Shown: positions 29,172 to 38,605 of the stretch, piece by piece
Layout: the number at the start of each line of letters is the position of its first letter
Numbering within the stretch: the stretch's first letter is position 1
NCBI RefSeq assembly: GCF_002814095.1
Contig: NZ_CP021913.1
Coordinates: 1,736,001-1,800,000, forward strand
DNA: 64,000 bases
Direction of reading: 5' to 3'
Origin: Sagittula sp. P11
GTDB taxonomy: Bacteria; Pseudomonadota; Alphaproteobacteria; Rhodobacterales; Rhodobacteraceae
Notes under the pieces: model-generated
Databases searched by the model: none
The model's input: only the letters and a program-made list of their open reading frames with translations
Told to the model about the DNA's origin: nothing
Position numbers and translations under genes: made by a program

Positions 29172-30146
29172 ATGAAGGACCGCCTCGACAACCCCGCCCT
29201 CGGAATAGTGCTCATCTGCCTCGGCGTACTGGCGATCTCGGTAAATGACTTGCTCATCAAGTGGTTGTCGGGCGGATACCCGCTGCACCAGATGGTCTTC
29301 ACCCGCTCCGCCATCGGGCTTTGCTTCACCTTCGGCTTCGTGTTCTGGGAAGGCGGGCTCGGGCTCCTCCGCAGCAGGACGCCGGGCATCCACGCCCTGC
29401 GCGGCTTCCTCGTGGTCGTGGCGAACATGACCTTCTACGCCGCGGTGGCCGTGCTGCCACTGGGCCAGGCGACCGCGCTCTTCTTCGTGGCGCCGCTGTT
29501 CATCACTCTCCTGTCGATCCCGATTCTCGGGGAAAAGGTCGGGCCGCTCCGGCTCGGCGCGGTAATCGTCGGATTCCTCGGCGTGCTGGTGATGCAGCAG
29601 CCGTGGAACACCGATGCACAGGTCTCGCGGATCGTGATGCTCCTGCCGGTGGCGGCCGCGCTGTTCTATGCGCTGATGCAGGTCCTGACCCGCAAGCTGG
29701 GCGCGACGACGGCGGCCTCCGCCATGGCGGTCTACACGCAGGGCGCCTTCCTGCTGGTCTCCACCGCGTTTTTCCTGATCGCGGGGAACGGGCGGTTTGC
29801 GGAGGGCGTCAGCAACGAAAGCCTGATCTTCCTCCTGCGCGCATGGACATGGCCCACGCCCGAGGACTGGCCGGTGTTCATCGGCCTTGGCCTGTGTTCG
29901 GGCGTGGTGGGATACTGCCTCAGCTCGGCCTACCGGCTGGCCGACGCGGCGATCATCGCGCCCTTCGAATACATCGGCCTGCCGATGGCGATCTTCTGGG
30001 GCTGGACGATCTTCGGCGAATGGCCGGAAATCGCCACGTGGATCGGCTGCGCGCTGATCATCGGGGCGGGCATCTTCGTCTTCCTGCGCGAACAGGCGCG
30101 CAACCGGCCGCTGCCCGGCCGCCGGTCGCGCTGGGGCCGCCGCTGA
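29172..30146 (+). CDS. EamA/DMT family transporter
   Basis: A 324-residue protein with ten hydrophobic helices arranged as two EamA repeats. It starts MKDRLDNPALGIVLICLG and has TRSAIGLCFTFGFVFW, LPLGQATALFFVAPLF and, in the second repeat, RLADAAIIAPFEYIGLPMAI. This superfamily exports or imports small metabolites; the substrate is unknown. Three EamA-type genes lie in this window and are not closely similar by eye. Confidence 0.9.
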   Translation: MKDRLDNPALGIVLICLGVLAISVNDLLIKWLSGGYPLHQMVFTRSAIGLCFTFGFVFWEGGLGLLRSRTPGIHALRGFLVVVANMTFYAAVAVLPLGQATALFFVAPLFITLLSIPILGEKVGPLRLGAVIVGFLGVLVMQQPWNTDAQVSRIVMLLPVAAALFYALMQVLTRKLGATTAASAMAVYTQGAFLLVSTAFFLIAGNGRFAEGVSNESLIFLLRAWTWPTPEDWPVFIGLGLCSGVVGYCLSSAYRLADAAIIAPFEYIGLPMAIFWGWTIFGEWPEIATWIGCALIIGAGIFVFLREQARNRPLPGRRSRWGRR

Positions 30147-30158
30147 CGGCGGACCCGC

Positions 30159-31187
30159 TCAGGCGCTGCGCACCGCGTCGATCATGATCTGCACGTTCTC
30201 CGGATCGGCGTCCGGCGTGATCCCGTGGCCGAGGTTGAAGATGTGCGGCCCCTTCGAGAATGCCCGCACCACGCGCTTCGTCTCTTCGACCAGCGCGTCG
30301 CCGCCGGTGACGAGATGCGTGTTGGCCAGGTTGCCCTGCACGCAGCCGTGGGGCTGAACATGCTCTGCCGCCCACTCCGGCGTCACGCTGTCGTCGATGG
30401 CGACGCAGTCGGCGCCCGTTGCGGCGTGGAAGTCGATGTACCTGTCGCCCGCCTGACGCGGGAAGGCGATGACCGGCAGACCGGGAAAGCGCGACTTCAG
30501 TTCCTGCGTGATGATCTTCGCAGGTTCCAGCGCATAGCGGTCGAAATCCTCGCCCTGCAGCGACCCGGCCCAGCTGTCGAAGATCTTCACCACCTCGGCC
30601 CCGGCCTTCACCTGCTCCGTCAGGTAGTCGATGGTGCCCTCGGTCAGCCGGTCGATGATCTTCTCGAACAGCGCGCGGTTCTCGGCCTTCAGCGCATGCG
30701 CCGGGCCCTGATCGGGGGTGCCGCGCCCGGCGATCATGTAGGTCGCCACCGTCCAGGGCGCCCCGGCAAAGCCGATCAGCGTGACCTCCTCGGGCAGGGT
30801 CCTGCGCAGGATCTTCACCGTCTCGTACACCGGCGACAGCGTGTCGTGGATCATCTCGCCACGGCCCAACTTGTCGAAGTCCGCATCCCGGGTGATCGTC
30901 GACAGTCGCGGCCCCTCGCCCGTGACGAACCACAGGTCCGCCCCCAGCGCCTGCGGCAGCAGCAGGATGTCGGCAAACAGGATCGCCGCGTCGAAACCGT
31001 AGCGCCGGATCGGCTGCAGCGTCACCTCGGCGGCCAGCTCCGGGTTGTAGCACAGCGACAGGAAGTCCCCCGCCTCGGCCCGTGTGGCCTTGTACTCCGG
31101 CAGGTAACGTCCCGCCTGCCGCATCATCCAGATCGGCGGGGTCGGAAGCGTCTCTCCGGCAAGCGCGCGCAGCAGGGTCTTGGTCAT
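30159..31187 (-). CDS. hemE: uroporphyrinogen decarboxylase
   Basis: HemE decarboxylates uroporphyrinogen III to coproporphyrinogen III in heme and bacteriochlorophyll synthesis. The 342-residue protein carries [66 protein letters not shown] and [16 protein letters not shown], all family hallmarks. The ATG at 31187 is preferred; an ATG four codons upstream lies at 31199. It is divergent from hemC across a short spacer with an inverted repeat. Confidence 0.97.
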   Translation of the reverse strand: MTKTLLRALAGETLPTPPIWMMRQAGRYLPEYKATRAEAGDFLSLCYNPELAAEVTLQPIRRYGFDAAILFADILLLPQALGADLWFVTGEGPRLSTITRDADFDKLGRGEMIHDTLSPVYETVKILRRTLPEEVTLIGFAGAPWTVATYMIAGRGTPDQGPAHALKAENRALFEKIIDRLTEGTIDYLTEQVKAGAEVVKIFDSWAGSLQGEDFDRYALEPAKIITQELKSRFPGLPVIAFPRQAGDRYIDFHAATGADCVAIDDSVTPEWAAEHVQPHGCVQGNLANTHLVTGGDALVEETKRVVRAFSKGPHIFNLGHGITPDADPENVQIMIDAVRSA

Positions 31188-31203
31188 GTTGGCTCCCATC
31201 GGT

Positions 31204-31227
31204 GTTTTGCCGCACTTAGGGCAAAAC
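31204..31227. promoter_or_regulatory. inverted repeat in the hemE-hemC divergent spacer
   Basis: GTTTTGCC, an eight-base spacer, then GGCAAAAC: perfect 8-bp arms in the 85-bp gap between two divergent tetrapyrrole genes, only 17 bp from the hemE ATG. The position suits an operator acting on both genes. The cognate factor is unknown. Confidence 0.5.
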
Positions 31228-31272
31228 GCGGGTGGTTGCCAGCGGTCAGCCTGCCGCATAAAGCTCTGGGCC

Positions 31273-32223
31273 ATGACGATGCCCACGCCCAACTCCCCGC
31301 TCAAGATCGGCACCCGCGGCTCTCCGCTGGCGCTGGCGCAGGCCTTCGAGACCCGTGAACGGCTGATGGCCGCCTTCTCGCTGCCCGAGGAAGCCTTCGA
31401 GATCTGCATCATCAAGACGACCGGCGACGACCGCGCGATGATCGCCGCGGACCGGCCGCTGAAGGAGATCGGGAACAAGGGCCTCTTCACCAAGGAAATC
31501 GAAGAGGCGCTGATCGCGGGCCGCATCGACATCGCCGTGCACTCGATGAAGGACATGCCGACGGAACAGCCCGAAGGCCTGATCCTCGACTGCTATCTCC
31601 CGCGCGAGGACCCGCGCGACGCCTTCATCTGCCACGATCACGGCTCGATCCACAATCTGCCGATGGGCGCCGTTGTGGGCTCCTCCTCGCTCCGCCGCCG
31701 TGCGCAGCTGCTCCACCGCCGCCCCGACCTGAGCGTGGTGGAGTTCCGCGGCAACCTCCAGACCCGGCTGAAGAAGCTCTCGGACGGTGTGGCCACAGCC
31801 ACCTTCCTCGCCTGCGCCGGTCTGAACCGGATGAAGATCCCCGGCGTGCCGATGTTCCCCATCGCCGAAGAGGACATGCTGCCTGCCATCGCGCAGGGCG
31901 CCATCGGCATCGAACGCCGCATCGACGATCCCACCACGCAAGAGATGCTGGCCGCCATCCACGACCACGACACCGGCCTGCGGCTTGCGGCGGAACGCGC
32001 CTTCCTCGCCCAGCTCGACGGTTCGTGCGAGACGCCGATTGCCGGGCTGGCCGAACTCGACGGCGAGAACCTGAGGCTCCGTGGCGAGATCCTGAAACCG
32101 GACGGCTCGATCTCCCACGCAGGCGAGATCAGCGGCCCGGTGGCCGACGGCGCGACCCTCGGCCGGGCCCTCGCCGACGACCTTCTGGCCCGCGCGGGCG
32201 ACGGCTTCTTCGACTGGCATTGA
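31273..32223 (+). CDS. hemC: hydroxymethylbilane synthase (porphobilinogen deaminase)
   Basis: HemC joins four porphobilinogens to hydroxymethylbilane. The 316-residue protein has [60 protein letters not shown], and the cofactor-binding cysteine in [18 protein letters not shown]. The ATG at 31273 is chosen because the earlier in-frame ATG lies inside the divergent promoter region. It is paired with hemE. Confidence 0.97.
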   Translation: MTMPTPNSPLKIGTRGSPLALAQAFETRERLMAAFSLPEEAFEICIIKTTGDDRAMIAADRPLKEIGNKGLFTKEIEEALIAGRIDIAVHSMKDMPTEQPEGLILDCYLPREDPRDAFICHDHGSIHNLPMGAVVGSSSLRRRAQLLHRRPDLSVVEFRGNLQTRLKKLSDGVATATFLACAGLNRMKIPGVPMFPIAEEDMLPAIAQGAIGIERRIDDPTTQEMLAAIHDHDTGLRLAAERAFLAQLDGSCETPIAGLAELDGENLRLRGEILKPDGSISHAGEISGPVADGATLGRALADDLLARAGDGFFDWH

Positions 32224-32370
32224 CGCCCCTCTGACCGCGCGCCTCTCGCACAGAGGTGATATGCCGGGCCCCGCTTCCGTGTTACGCTGAGTTCGGAAGC
32301 GCCCGCGGTCGAGGCCGGCGCAAAGATCGACCTCTTCCACCGGCGGGCGCCACGCCGGGAGGAGATCGAC

Positions 32371-33225
32371 ATGACCCAAACCATCGGAAATCCCGCAAGC
32401 TGGCTCGCCGGCGCCTTCGGACGCGCCTCGCACCACGCGGTCGAAAGTTCGCGCCGCATGGGCGGCATCGCCCATCTCGCAGCCCCCCGAACGCGCAGGC
32501 TGCGCATGGGCGATATCGGCGACGCCCTCCGCGCCGGATGGGCGGATTTCAAGGCCTGCCGGACGGACGTGATGTTCCTCGTCCTCATCTACCCGGTGAT
32601 CGGGCTGGTGCTGATGGCCATGGGGTTCGACCGCAACCTGATCCCGCTGATCTTCCCGCTGATGGCCGGCTTCGCCATCCTCGGCCCGGTCGCCGCCGTC
32701 GGCGTCTACGAGATCAGCCGCCGCCGCGAACGTGGCGAGGACACCGGCCTCTTCGCCGCGCTCAAGGTGGTCCAGCGCCCGCGTTTCAGCGCGGTGGTGA
32801 TGCTGGGCCTCTACCTCTGCGCGTTGTTCATCGGCTGGATGCTGATCGCCGCGGGCCTGCACAGCGCCCTGCTGGGCGACGCCCCCGCCTCCCTCTCAGC
32901 CTTCGCGGATCAGGTCTTCGGCACGGCCGCGGGCTGGACGATGATCGTCGTGGGCTGCGGCCTGGGGTTCGCCATCGCGCTCGCGGTGCTCGCCATATCG
33001 CTGGTGTCCTTCCCCCTGCTGATCGACCGGCCCGTGGGCCTGCCCGTCGCAGTCTCCACCTCGATCCAGGTCACGCGCGAGAATCCGAAGGTCGTCCTGA
33101 CATGGGGCGCGGTGATCGCCGCCGGGCTGATCCTCGGCAGCCTGCCCATGCTGATCGGCCTCGTGGTGGTGCTGCCGGTGCTGGGCCACGCCACGTGGCA
33201 CCTCTACCGGCGCGCGATCCACTGA
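32371..33225 (+). CDS. DUF2189 domain-containing membrane protein
   Basis: A 284-residue protein with a soluble N-terminus (about 60 residues, including RRMGGIAHLAAP) followed by about six membrane helices. The segment ALRAGWADFKACRTDVMFL and the helices FAILGPVAAVGVYEISRRRE are characteristic of DUF2189. Family members are often near cytochrome oxidase genes, but the function is unknown. The start follows GGAGGAGATCGAC, a strong ribosome site. A GC hairpin (33235-33255) lies after the stop, between convergent genes. Confidence 0.85.
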   Translation: MTQTIGNPASWLAGAFGRASHHAVESSRRMGGIAHLAAPRTRRLRMGDIGDALRAGWADFKACRTDVMFLVLIYPVIGLVLMAMGFDRNLIPLIFPLMAGFAILGPVAAVGVYEISRRRERGEDTGLFAALKVVQRPRFSAVVMLGLYLCALFIGWMLIAAGLHSALLGDAPASLSAFADQVFGTAAGWTMIVVGCGLGFAIALAVLAISLVSFPLLIDRPVGLPVAVSTSIQVTRENPKVVLTWGAVIAAGLILGSLPMLIGLVVVLPVLGHATWHLYRRAIH

Positions 33226-33268
33226 AGGCGGCAGGGGCCGGGTCGCCCCCGGCCCGCCACCCGCCGGC

Positions 33269-34249
33269 TCAGCCGACCTTCAGCACGATCTTCCCGATAT
33301 GGCCGGAGCTTTCCATCCGGGTATGCGCCTGCGCGGCGTCGTCCAGGGCGAACTCCGAATCCATCACCGGCGCGATCTTGCCCGCATCCAGAAGCGGCCA
33401 GACCTTCGCCTTCAGCTCATCCGCGATGCGCGCCTTGGCCAGGTCGCTCTGCGGACGCAGCGTGCTGCCGGTGATCGTCAGCCGCTTCACCATGACCATG
33501 GCGAAGTTCAGTTCCACCTGCGGCCCCTGCAGAAAGGCGATCTGGACCAGCCGCCCGTCCTCCGCCAGCGTCTTCACGTTGCGCGGTATGTAGTCGCCGC
33601 CCACCATGTCGAGGATCAGGTTCGCGCCGCCTTCGTCCTTCATGACCTTGACGAAATCCTCGTCGCGGTAATTGATCGCCCGCTCTGCCCCCAGCGCCTC
33701 GCAGGCGGCGCATTTCTCCACCGACCCGGCGGTGGCAAAGACCCGCGCCCCGAAATGCTTTGCCAGCTGGATCGCGGTCGTGCCGATCCCGGACGACCCG
33801 CCGTGGATCAGGAACCGCTCCCCCGCCTGCAGGCCGCCGCGCATGAAGACGTTGGACCAGACGGTGTAGAAGGTCTCCGGCAGGCAGGCTGCCTCCTTCA
33901 TGCCCATGCCCTCCGGCACCGGCAGGCAATGCGCGGCGGGCGTCGCCACGTATTCCGCGTAACCGCCCCCGGGCAAAAGCGCGCAGACCATGTCGCCCAC
34001 CGCGGGCCAGTCCACGCCCGCCCCCACGGCCACCACCTCGCCCGAGGCCTCAAGCCCCGGCAGGTCGGACGCGCCCGGCGGCGGCGCGTAGCTGCCTGCC
34101 CGCTGCAGCGCGTCGGGGCGGTTCACCCCGGCATAGGCCACCTTCAGGACGACCTGCCCGGCCTTCGGCTCCGGCACGGGCCGCGTGCAGGGCTTCAGCA
34201 CCTCCGGCCCCCCGGCCCCGGTTATCTCGATCGCGCGCATGTCGGCCAT
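33269..34249 (-). CDS. NAD(P)H quinone oxidoreductase, PIG3/zeta-crystallin type
   Basis: A 326-residue medium-chain dehydrogenase/reductase without the catalytic zinc ligands. It starts MADMRAIEITGAGGPEVLKP and has VNRPDALQRAGSYAPPPGAS, GLEASGEVVAVG and the nucleotide-binding turn FLIHGGSSGIGTTAIQLAKH. This matches the PIG3/QOR family, which reduces quinones with NADPH. It stands alone upstream of coq9 on the same strand, but 66 bp separates them. Confidence 0.93.
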   Translation of the reverse strand: MADMRAIEITGAGGPEVLKPCTRPVPEPKAGQVVLKVAYAGVNRPDALQRAGSYAPPPGASDLPGLEASGEVVAVGAGVDWPAVGDMVCALLPGGGYAEYVATPAAHCLPVPEGMGMKEAACLPETFYTVWSNVFMRGGLQAGERFLIHGGSSGIGTTAIQLAKHFGARVFATAGSVEKCAACEALGAERAINYRDEDFVKVMKDEGGANLILDMVGGDYIPRNVKTLAEDGRLVQIAFLQGPQVELNFAMVMVKRLTITGSTLRPQSDLAKARIADELKAKVWPLLDAGKIAPVMDSEFALDDAAQAHTRMESSGHIGKIVLKVG

Positions 34250-34315
34250 GGGGCCCTCCCTGTTGTCTCGTCCGGCAACGCTATCAGCGCACCGGCCCCG
34301 GGCAACACCCCGAGA

Positions 34316-34990
34316 TCAGCCGCGGGTGGTCCAGCCCCCCGGCAAATCGTCGCGCTTCGGCGCCTTCACCATGTCGAGGATCCGCGCCGGACCGGCGGCC
34401 AGCGCGCTCAGCACCTTGCTGTCCCGCACGCCCGCCTTCATCTTCTCGATCCGCATCACGTCCTCGATCCTCCGGTCGAGGAAGGCCCAGGTCGCCTCGT
34501 GCCCCGGCGAATCGTCGCCCAGCCAGAACAGCACGGTCGAGGAATAGACCCCCGACAGCGTCGCCCGCTTGGTGTACCAGTTCACGTCCTCCGAGGTGTC
34601 GCCCAACGCCCGCCAGATCGCATCCGCCGTGCCCCAGATCAGCTTCGCGCCCTCGGCGGCATACATCGGCAGCGCAAAGAGCGTGGTGCCCCGCCGCACC
34701 GCCTCCCGGTCCTCCGCCGCCTCGATCCGCGCCCGCACGGCAAAGGCCACCTTGTCGCGGAACCGCATGCCTTCCATGTCGGCCGCCTCGATCCGCTCCA
34801 GCATCAGCGCGTCGCCCCGCCGGTGATAGGCCGCGGCCAGGTCCACGGCGCCGCGCGGGAACAGCGCCCGCGCCACCGTGCGGTCGACCTCCGCATCCTG
34901 CACCGCCGCGCGGAACGTGGTCTCCGACCAGCCGTCGAAGGGCACGTGTGTCAGGGCTGCATCCAGCAACCGGTCAGCGGTATCGGGCAT
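34316..34990 (-). CDS. COQ9 family ubiquinone biosynthesis protein
   Basis: COQ9 is a lipid-binding helper of the COQ7 hydroxylase step in ubiquinone synthesis. The 224-residue protein starts MPDTADRLLDAALTHVPFDG and resembles a TetR-like helical fold: DGWSETTFRAAVQDAEVD, then LFPRGAVDLAAAYHRRGD. The C-terminal part has DVNWYTKRATLSGVYSSTVL and WAFLDRRIEDVMRIEKMK, typical of the family. It is divergent from rpsU, an arrangement I recall in other Rhodobacterales. Confidence 0.9.
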   Translation of the reverse strand: MPDTADRLLDAALTHVPFDGWSETTFRAAVQDAEVDRTVARALFPRGAVDLAAAYHRRGDALMLERIEAADMEGMRFRDKVAFAVRARIEAAEDREAVRRGTTLFALPMYAAEGAKLIWGTADAIWRALGDTSEDVNWYTKRATLSGVYSSTVLFWLGDDSPGHEATWAFLDRRIEDVMRIEKMKAGVRDSKVLSALAAGPARILDMVKAPKRDDLPGGWTTRG

Positions 34991-35021
34991 GGGACCTCTC
35001 CTCTTGCATCGCGCATCAGGG

Positions 35022-35050
35022 TAGACAAATAGTCCGCCCCTTGCTATAGG
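35022..35050 (+). promoter_or_regulatory. sigma-70-type promoter of rpsU
   Basis: TAGACA, 17-bp spacer, TATAGG. Five of six and four of six consensus bases match. Transcription would start near 35057, giving a leader of about 50 bases before the ATG, which is preceded by AGAAAGGTGGTG. Confidence 0.5.
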
Positions 35051-35107
35051 GCCGCTTCCTGCAAAACTTCCTTGCAACTCCAGACTTAGAAAGGTGGTGA
35101 AAACCAC

Positions 35108-35314
35108 ATGCAGGTCAGTGTTCGTGACAACAATGTCGATCAGGCGCTCCGCGCCCTGAAGAAAAAGCTGCAGCGCGAAGGCGTGTTCCGCGAAATGAAG
35201 CTCAAGCAGCATTTCGAGAAGCCGTCCGAGAAGAAGGCCCGTGAAAAGGCCGAGGCTATCCGCCGCGCCCGCAAGCTGGCTCGTAAAAAGGCCCAGCGCG
35301 AAGGTCTCCTCTGA
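35108..35314 (+). CDS. rpsU: 30S ribosomal protein S21
   Basis: A 68-residue basic protein of the small subunit platform, involved in translation initiation. The sequence [20 protein letters not shown] and the C-terminal lysine/arginine-rich helix are unmistakable. It has its own promoter and terminator, so it is probably a single-gene transcript. Confidence 0.97.
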   Translation: MQVSVRDNNVDQALRALKKKLQREGVFREMKLKQHFEKPSEKKAREKAEAIRRARKLARKKAQREGLL

Positions 35315-35349
35315 GGCTCAGCCGTTCTTCGGCACTGAACAAACGATCG

Positions 35350-35380
35350 ACCCCCGGGGCACCCGCCTTCGGGGGTTTTT
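35350..35380 (+). terminator. intrinsic terminator of rpsU
   Basis: ACCCCCG, a 13-base loop, CGGGGGT, and then five T residues. It lies 36 bp after the stop. Confidence 0.85.
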
Positions 35381-35479
35381 CATGTGCTCAAGCCGCCAGC
35401 CCCCTTGAACTGGCCCCAGCCACAGGCGGGCGAGCCCACACCTGCCGCGCCGCCGGCGCCCCCCCAAACGCCCTCCTCC

Positions 35480-35537
35480 TTCATCTTGGCAAGAAATACC
35501 TCGGGGTGAGGCCGCAGGCCGAGGGGCGGAGCCCCTC
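35480..35537 (+). repeat. dispersed intergenic repeat, copy 1
   Basis: Core TTCATCTTGGCAAGAAATAC then CTCGGGG, followed by hairpins GGCCGCAGGCC and GAGGGGC-GGA-GCCCCTC. The same core occurs at 39883 and, reversed, at 51071-51046. From memory this core is widespread in Rhodobacterales intergenic regions. Confidence 0.75.
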
Positions 35538-35625
35538 CCCTGTCCCGCAAAGGAAAAGGGCCGGCACGAAGCCGGCCCAGTATGGCATGTCAGCGGAGGG
35601 CAGGGCGTCCACCGCCCACCCGGGA

Positions 35626-37137
35626 TCAGCTAGGCCCGATCATGAAGCAGTTCACCTGCCGCGCCTGCAGCCGCTTGCAGGCCAGTTCGGCGGTGTCCCG
35701 CGTCAGCCCCATGAAGTTCGCGTCGAACCCGCGGTTGCCCTGCACCACCTTGCGCAGCGATCCGTCCAGCGTCGCGGTCTCCGCGAGGGCAGTCTTCAGC
35801 AGGATCTTCTCGGCGGCGTAGCGGCTCGGGAAGCGGCCGACGTTGATGCCCCAGTGCCGGGCGTCGTTGGTGGACAGCCGCGTGACGACCTCCGCCTCGC
35901 GCGCGGGCGTCGGCGTGTCGCGCAGCGCGGCGCTGGCCAGCGTCACGCCCTGCGGCCTGCGGATCGGCTTGGCCGAGGCCGAAGGCGCCACAGCCGAGGC
36001 CGCGACCACGGCGGACCCGACCGGCGCCGCGGCGGCGGCGGACGACGTGGCCTGCACTTCCTTCAGCACCGTCTCGATCTCGTCCTCGAGCTGCGCAACC
36101 AGCGGCGCGACCTCGCCCGCGGGCACCGCCGGGGCCACAGATCCCGCCCGCGCCAGCGGACGCAGGCTGCGCGAAACGGCGGCGCTGGCCACGCGGATCG
36201 ACTTCGCCCGCGTGCCCGGTGCCGGATCGGAGGTATTGGCGACCACGATGCCCGCAGTCCCCGCGCCACGGCCCAGGTAGGGCGGCTTGCCGGGTGCCGC
36301 AAAGGCCACGCGGCTCGGCGATTCGCGGAAACCGAGGTCCAGCAGCTCCGCCACCTTGGCGTTGCGCGACGCGGTCGACTGGCCGCCGAACACCGTGGCG
36401 ATCACTCGCTCCTGCCCGCGCTCGGCCGAGGCGACAAGGTTGAAGCCCGCCGCCCGGGTGTAGCCGGTCTTGATGCCGTCGGCGCCCTTGTAGCTCTGCA
36501 GCAGGCGGCGGTTGGTGTGCGACACGGTGCGCACGCCCGCATCCGCCGTCACGCGCGAGAACAGGTTGTAGTACTCCGGGTAGTCGTAGATCACGTGCCG
36601 CCCGAGGATGGACATGTCACGCGCGGTGGACAGGTGCCCCTCCGCCGTCAGCCCGTGGGCGTTCTTGAACGTGGTCCGGGTCATGCCCATCGCCTGCGCG
36701 GTGCGGTTCATCCGGCGGGCAAAGGCCGCCTCCGACCCTTCCACCGCCTCGCCGATCGCGGTGGCCGCGTCGTTGGCCGACTTCACCGCCGCCGCACGCA
36801 CGAGGTAGCGCAGCTTGATCTTCTGCCCCTCGCGCAGGCCCAGCTTCGACGGCGGTTCCGCCGCCGCGTTCTTCGACACGGTGACGAGCGTGTCCATCGT
36901 CAGCTCGCCGTTCTGCACCGCCTCGAAGGCAATATAGAGTGTCATCATCTTGGTCAGCGACGCCGGGTGAAGCCGGGTGTCCGCGTTCTGTGCGTGCAGC
37001 ACCTTGCCGGTGCGCGCGTCCATGACCATGGCTGCGTAGGGCGCGGCTTTCACTGCCATCGGCAGCAGAGCCACCAGCCAAACGAATGTGAGTAAACGGA
37101 GGCCTGTCCGGCCCCACTTCCTGCGACGTCCCGTCAC
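35626..37137 (-). CDS. D-alanyl-D-alanine carboxypeptidase with SPOR domain
   Basis: A periplasmic peptidoglycan carboxypeptidase of family S11 (DacC/DacF type). After a hydrophobic signal segment ([19 protein letters not shown]), the catalytic motifs are SLTK, SAN ([14 protein letters not shown]) and KTG ([14 protein letters not shown]). A long Ala/Pro linker leads to a C-terminal SPOR domain ([20 protein letters not shown] to NCFMIGPS), which usually targets proteins to denuded glycan at the division site. The GTG at 37137 follows AAAGGCGGAACAG; ATG codons at 37197 and 37221 have no clear ribosome site. Confidence 0.9.
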   Translation of the reverse strand: MTGRRRKWGRTGLRLLTFVWLVALLPMAVKAAPYAAMVMDARTGKVLHAQNADTRLHPASLTKMMTLYIAFEAVQNGELTMDTLVTVSKNAAAEPPSKLGLREGQKIKLRYLVRAAAVKSANDAATAIGEAVEGSEAAFARRMNRTAQAMGMTRTTFKNAHGLTAEGHLSTARDMSILGRHVIYDYPEYYNLFSRVTADAGVRTVSHTNRRLLQSYKGADGIKTGYTRAAGFNLVASAERGQERVIATVFGGQSTASRNAKVAELLDLGFRESPSRVAFAAPGKPPYLGRGAGTAGIVVANTSDPAPGTRAKSIRVASAAVSRSLRPLARAGSVAPAVPAGEVAPLVAQLEDEIETVLKEVQATSSAAAAAPVGSAVVAASAVAPSASAKPIRRPQGVTLASAALRDTPTPAREAEVVTRLSTNDARHWGINVGRFPSRYAAEKILLKTALAETATLDGSLRKVVQGNRGFDANFMGLTRDTAELACKRLQARQVNCFMIGPS

Positions 37138-37262
37138 CTGTTCCGCCTTTCTGCCTCTTTCCCCCCGATGTTTCGGTGGGGTTTGTCCTGGTACCATTCT
37201 GCGGGCACCATGGTTAAACAAATGCTAACACGGAAAGGGCTTGTGGAAAAGCCTGCAGTGCA

Positions 37263-37276
37263 TTGATTTGCATCAC
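37263..37276 (-). promoter_or_regulatory. FNR-like box upstream of the carboxypeptidase gene
   Basis: TTGAT-TTGC-ATCAC matches nine of ten FNR consensus positions. It lies about 126 bp upstream of the proposed GTG. The spacer also has TTAA-N7-CTAAC (37214-37229), a weak CtrA-like site. Both may be chance in an AT-richer gap. Confidence 0.25.
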
Positions 37277-37415
37277 ATTTTCCGGGCAGGTGTTACCAAC
37301 ATCTTGGGGGTTGTCCGCACAACCCCAACTATTGAGGCCATTGTGTCCGGAATAAGGCAAATTGTGGCGAAAATGGGGCAGCCAAACCCGGGCTACAACC
37401 GGACCGCCGCGGGAC

Positions 37416-38564
37416 TCACCCGGCCATGAACCGCGCCGCCACCGGACCGCTCATCCAGGCCACCTGTCCCCCCGCCACGGTCGCCACGATTCGCCGGCTC
37501 TCGCGCTCCATGACCAGCAGGTCGGCCCGCTTGCCCGGCAGGATCGCCCCCCGGTCCTCCAGCCCCAGCAACCGCGCGGGCCCGTCGGAGACCAGCCGCC
37601 ACGCCGCCGCCTCGTCCAGAAGCCCCAGCTCGACACAGCGCCAGGCCGCCCGCGCGGGCGAGGGGTAGTGATAGTCGGACGCGAGCGCGTCGCACAGCCC
37701 TTCGGCGATCACCTCCTGCGCCGCGACATTGCCCGCGTGCGAGGCGCCCCGCACCACGTTCGGCGCGCCCAGCACCACCTTGTCGCCGCCGTCGCGCGCC
37801 GCCTGTGCCGCCTCCAGCGTCTCCGGGAATTCCGAGATCCGGACGCCGCGCGCCCGCCACCCGGCCCGCTGTGCCGCCGTCCGGTCGTCGTGGCTGCCCA
37901 TCGCCACGCCCCGCGCCGCCAGCCGCGCGCACAAACCGTCCATGGCCGCAGGCACATCCGCCGCCGCCGCGTGCAGGCCCATCATGAGCGCGAAATGCGC
38001 CTCCGGGTTACGGCCCGATTTCAGCGCCTGCCCGGTCAGCCGCGGCGGCTTGCGTCCCTCCGCCAGCCGGTCGTGCGGCAGGTGGTCGTTCATCACCACG
38101 TAGCCGATGCCCCAGCGGTCCACCGCCGCCTCCGCCCGCGCGAAACTGTCCAGGTAATGCGTCTCCAGCCGCAACTGCAGCCGCAGGTCCACCGGCACCG
38201 TCCCCGCCACCGCCGCGACGGAGGCAAAGACCTCCTCCGCGAACTCCGGCCCGCGCATCCCGCCCTCCCAGGACCAGAACTGCGCCAGCATCGCCGTGGT
38301 GATCCCGCAGGCCGCAAGCTCTGCCGCAACGGCCACCATGCCCGCGTCCCGTTCCCGCAGGGCCCCGCGCCGCGGCGCCATGTGCCGCTCGAACCCGTCG
38401 CCATGGGCGTCCACGATCCCCGGCAGCACGTCGTACCCCGACAGGTCCACGCGCCGTCCCACAGGCACGTCGGCGATCACGCCGCCTGCCATCGAAACGG
38501 CGCCGCTGTCCCATCCGGCGGGCGTCATCACGCGCGCGCCCGTCCATGTCATCCCGAGGCTCAT
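37416..38564 (-). CDS. phnM: alpha-D-ribose 1-methylphosphonate 5-triphosphate diphosphatase (PhnM-like)
   Basis: PhnM belongs to the amidohydrolases and removes pyrophosphate from the phosphonate intermediate of the C-P lyase pathway. The 382-residue protein has the metal-binding VDAHGDGFERHM, FWSWEGGMRG, the metal residue region MNDHLPHD, and VAMGSHDDRT, then LASDYHYPSPARAAWR near the end. Length and motifs fit. No other phn gene lies in the window; it is flanked by a carboxypeptidase and a NUDIX gene, so it is an orphan here. Confidence 0.88.
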   Translation of the reverse strand: MSLGMTWTGARVMTPAGWDSGAVSMAGGVIADVPVGRRVDLSGYDVLPGIVDAHGDGFERHMAPRRGALRERDAGMVAVAAELAACGITTAMLAQFWSWEGGMRGPEFAEEVFASVAAVAGTVPVDLRLQLRLETHYLDSFARAEAAVDRWGIGYVVMNDHLPHDRLAEGRKPPRLTGQALKSGRNPEAHFALMMGLHAAAADVPAAMDGLCARLAARGVAMGSHDDRTAAQRAGWRARGVRISEFPETLEAAQAARDGGDKVVLGAPNVVRGASHAGNVAAQEVIAEGLCDALASDYHYPSPARAAWRCVELGLLDEAAAWRLVSDGPARLLGLEDRGAILPGKRADLLVMERESRRIVATVAGGQVAWMSGPVAARFMAG

Positions 38565-38605
38565 GGCGCTGGCATAGCCGGGAGAGGGCGCATAGAAAAG
38601 GCACC

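Larger units (their letters stand above)
35315..35625. other. intergenic spacer after rpsU
   Basis: This 311-bp spacer holds the rpsU terminator and, from 35480, one copy of the dispersed intergenic repeat with two hairpins. I see no gene in it. Confidence 0.6.

Noticed and set aside
33235-33255. GGGCCGGG/CCCGGCCC hairpin between the DUF2189 and quinone oxidoreductase genes as a terminator
   Set aside because: Perfect stem but no T run on either strand, so listed only in the text of the neighbouring gene.
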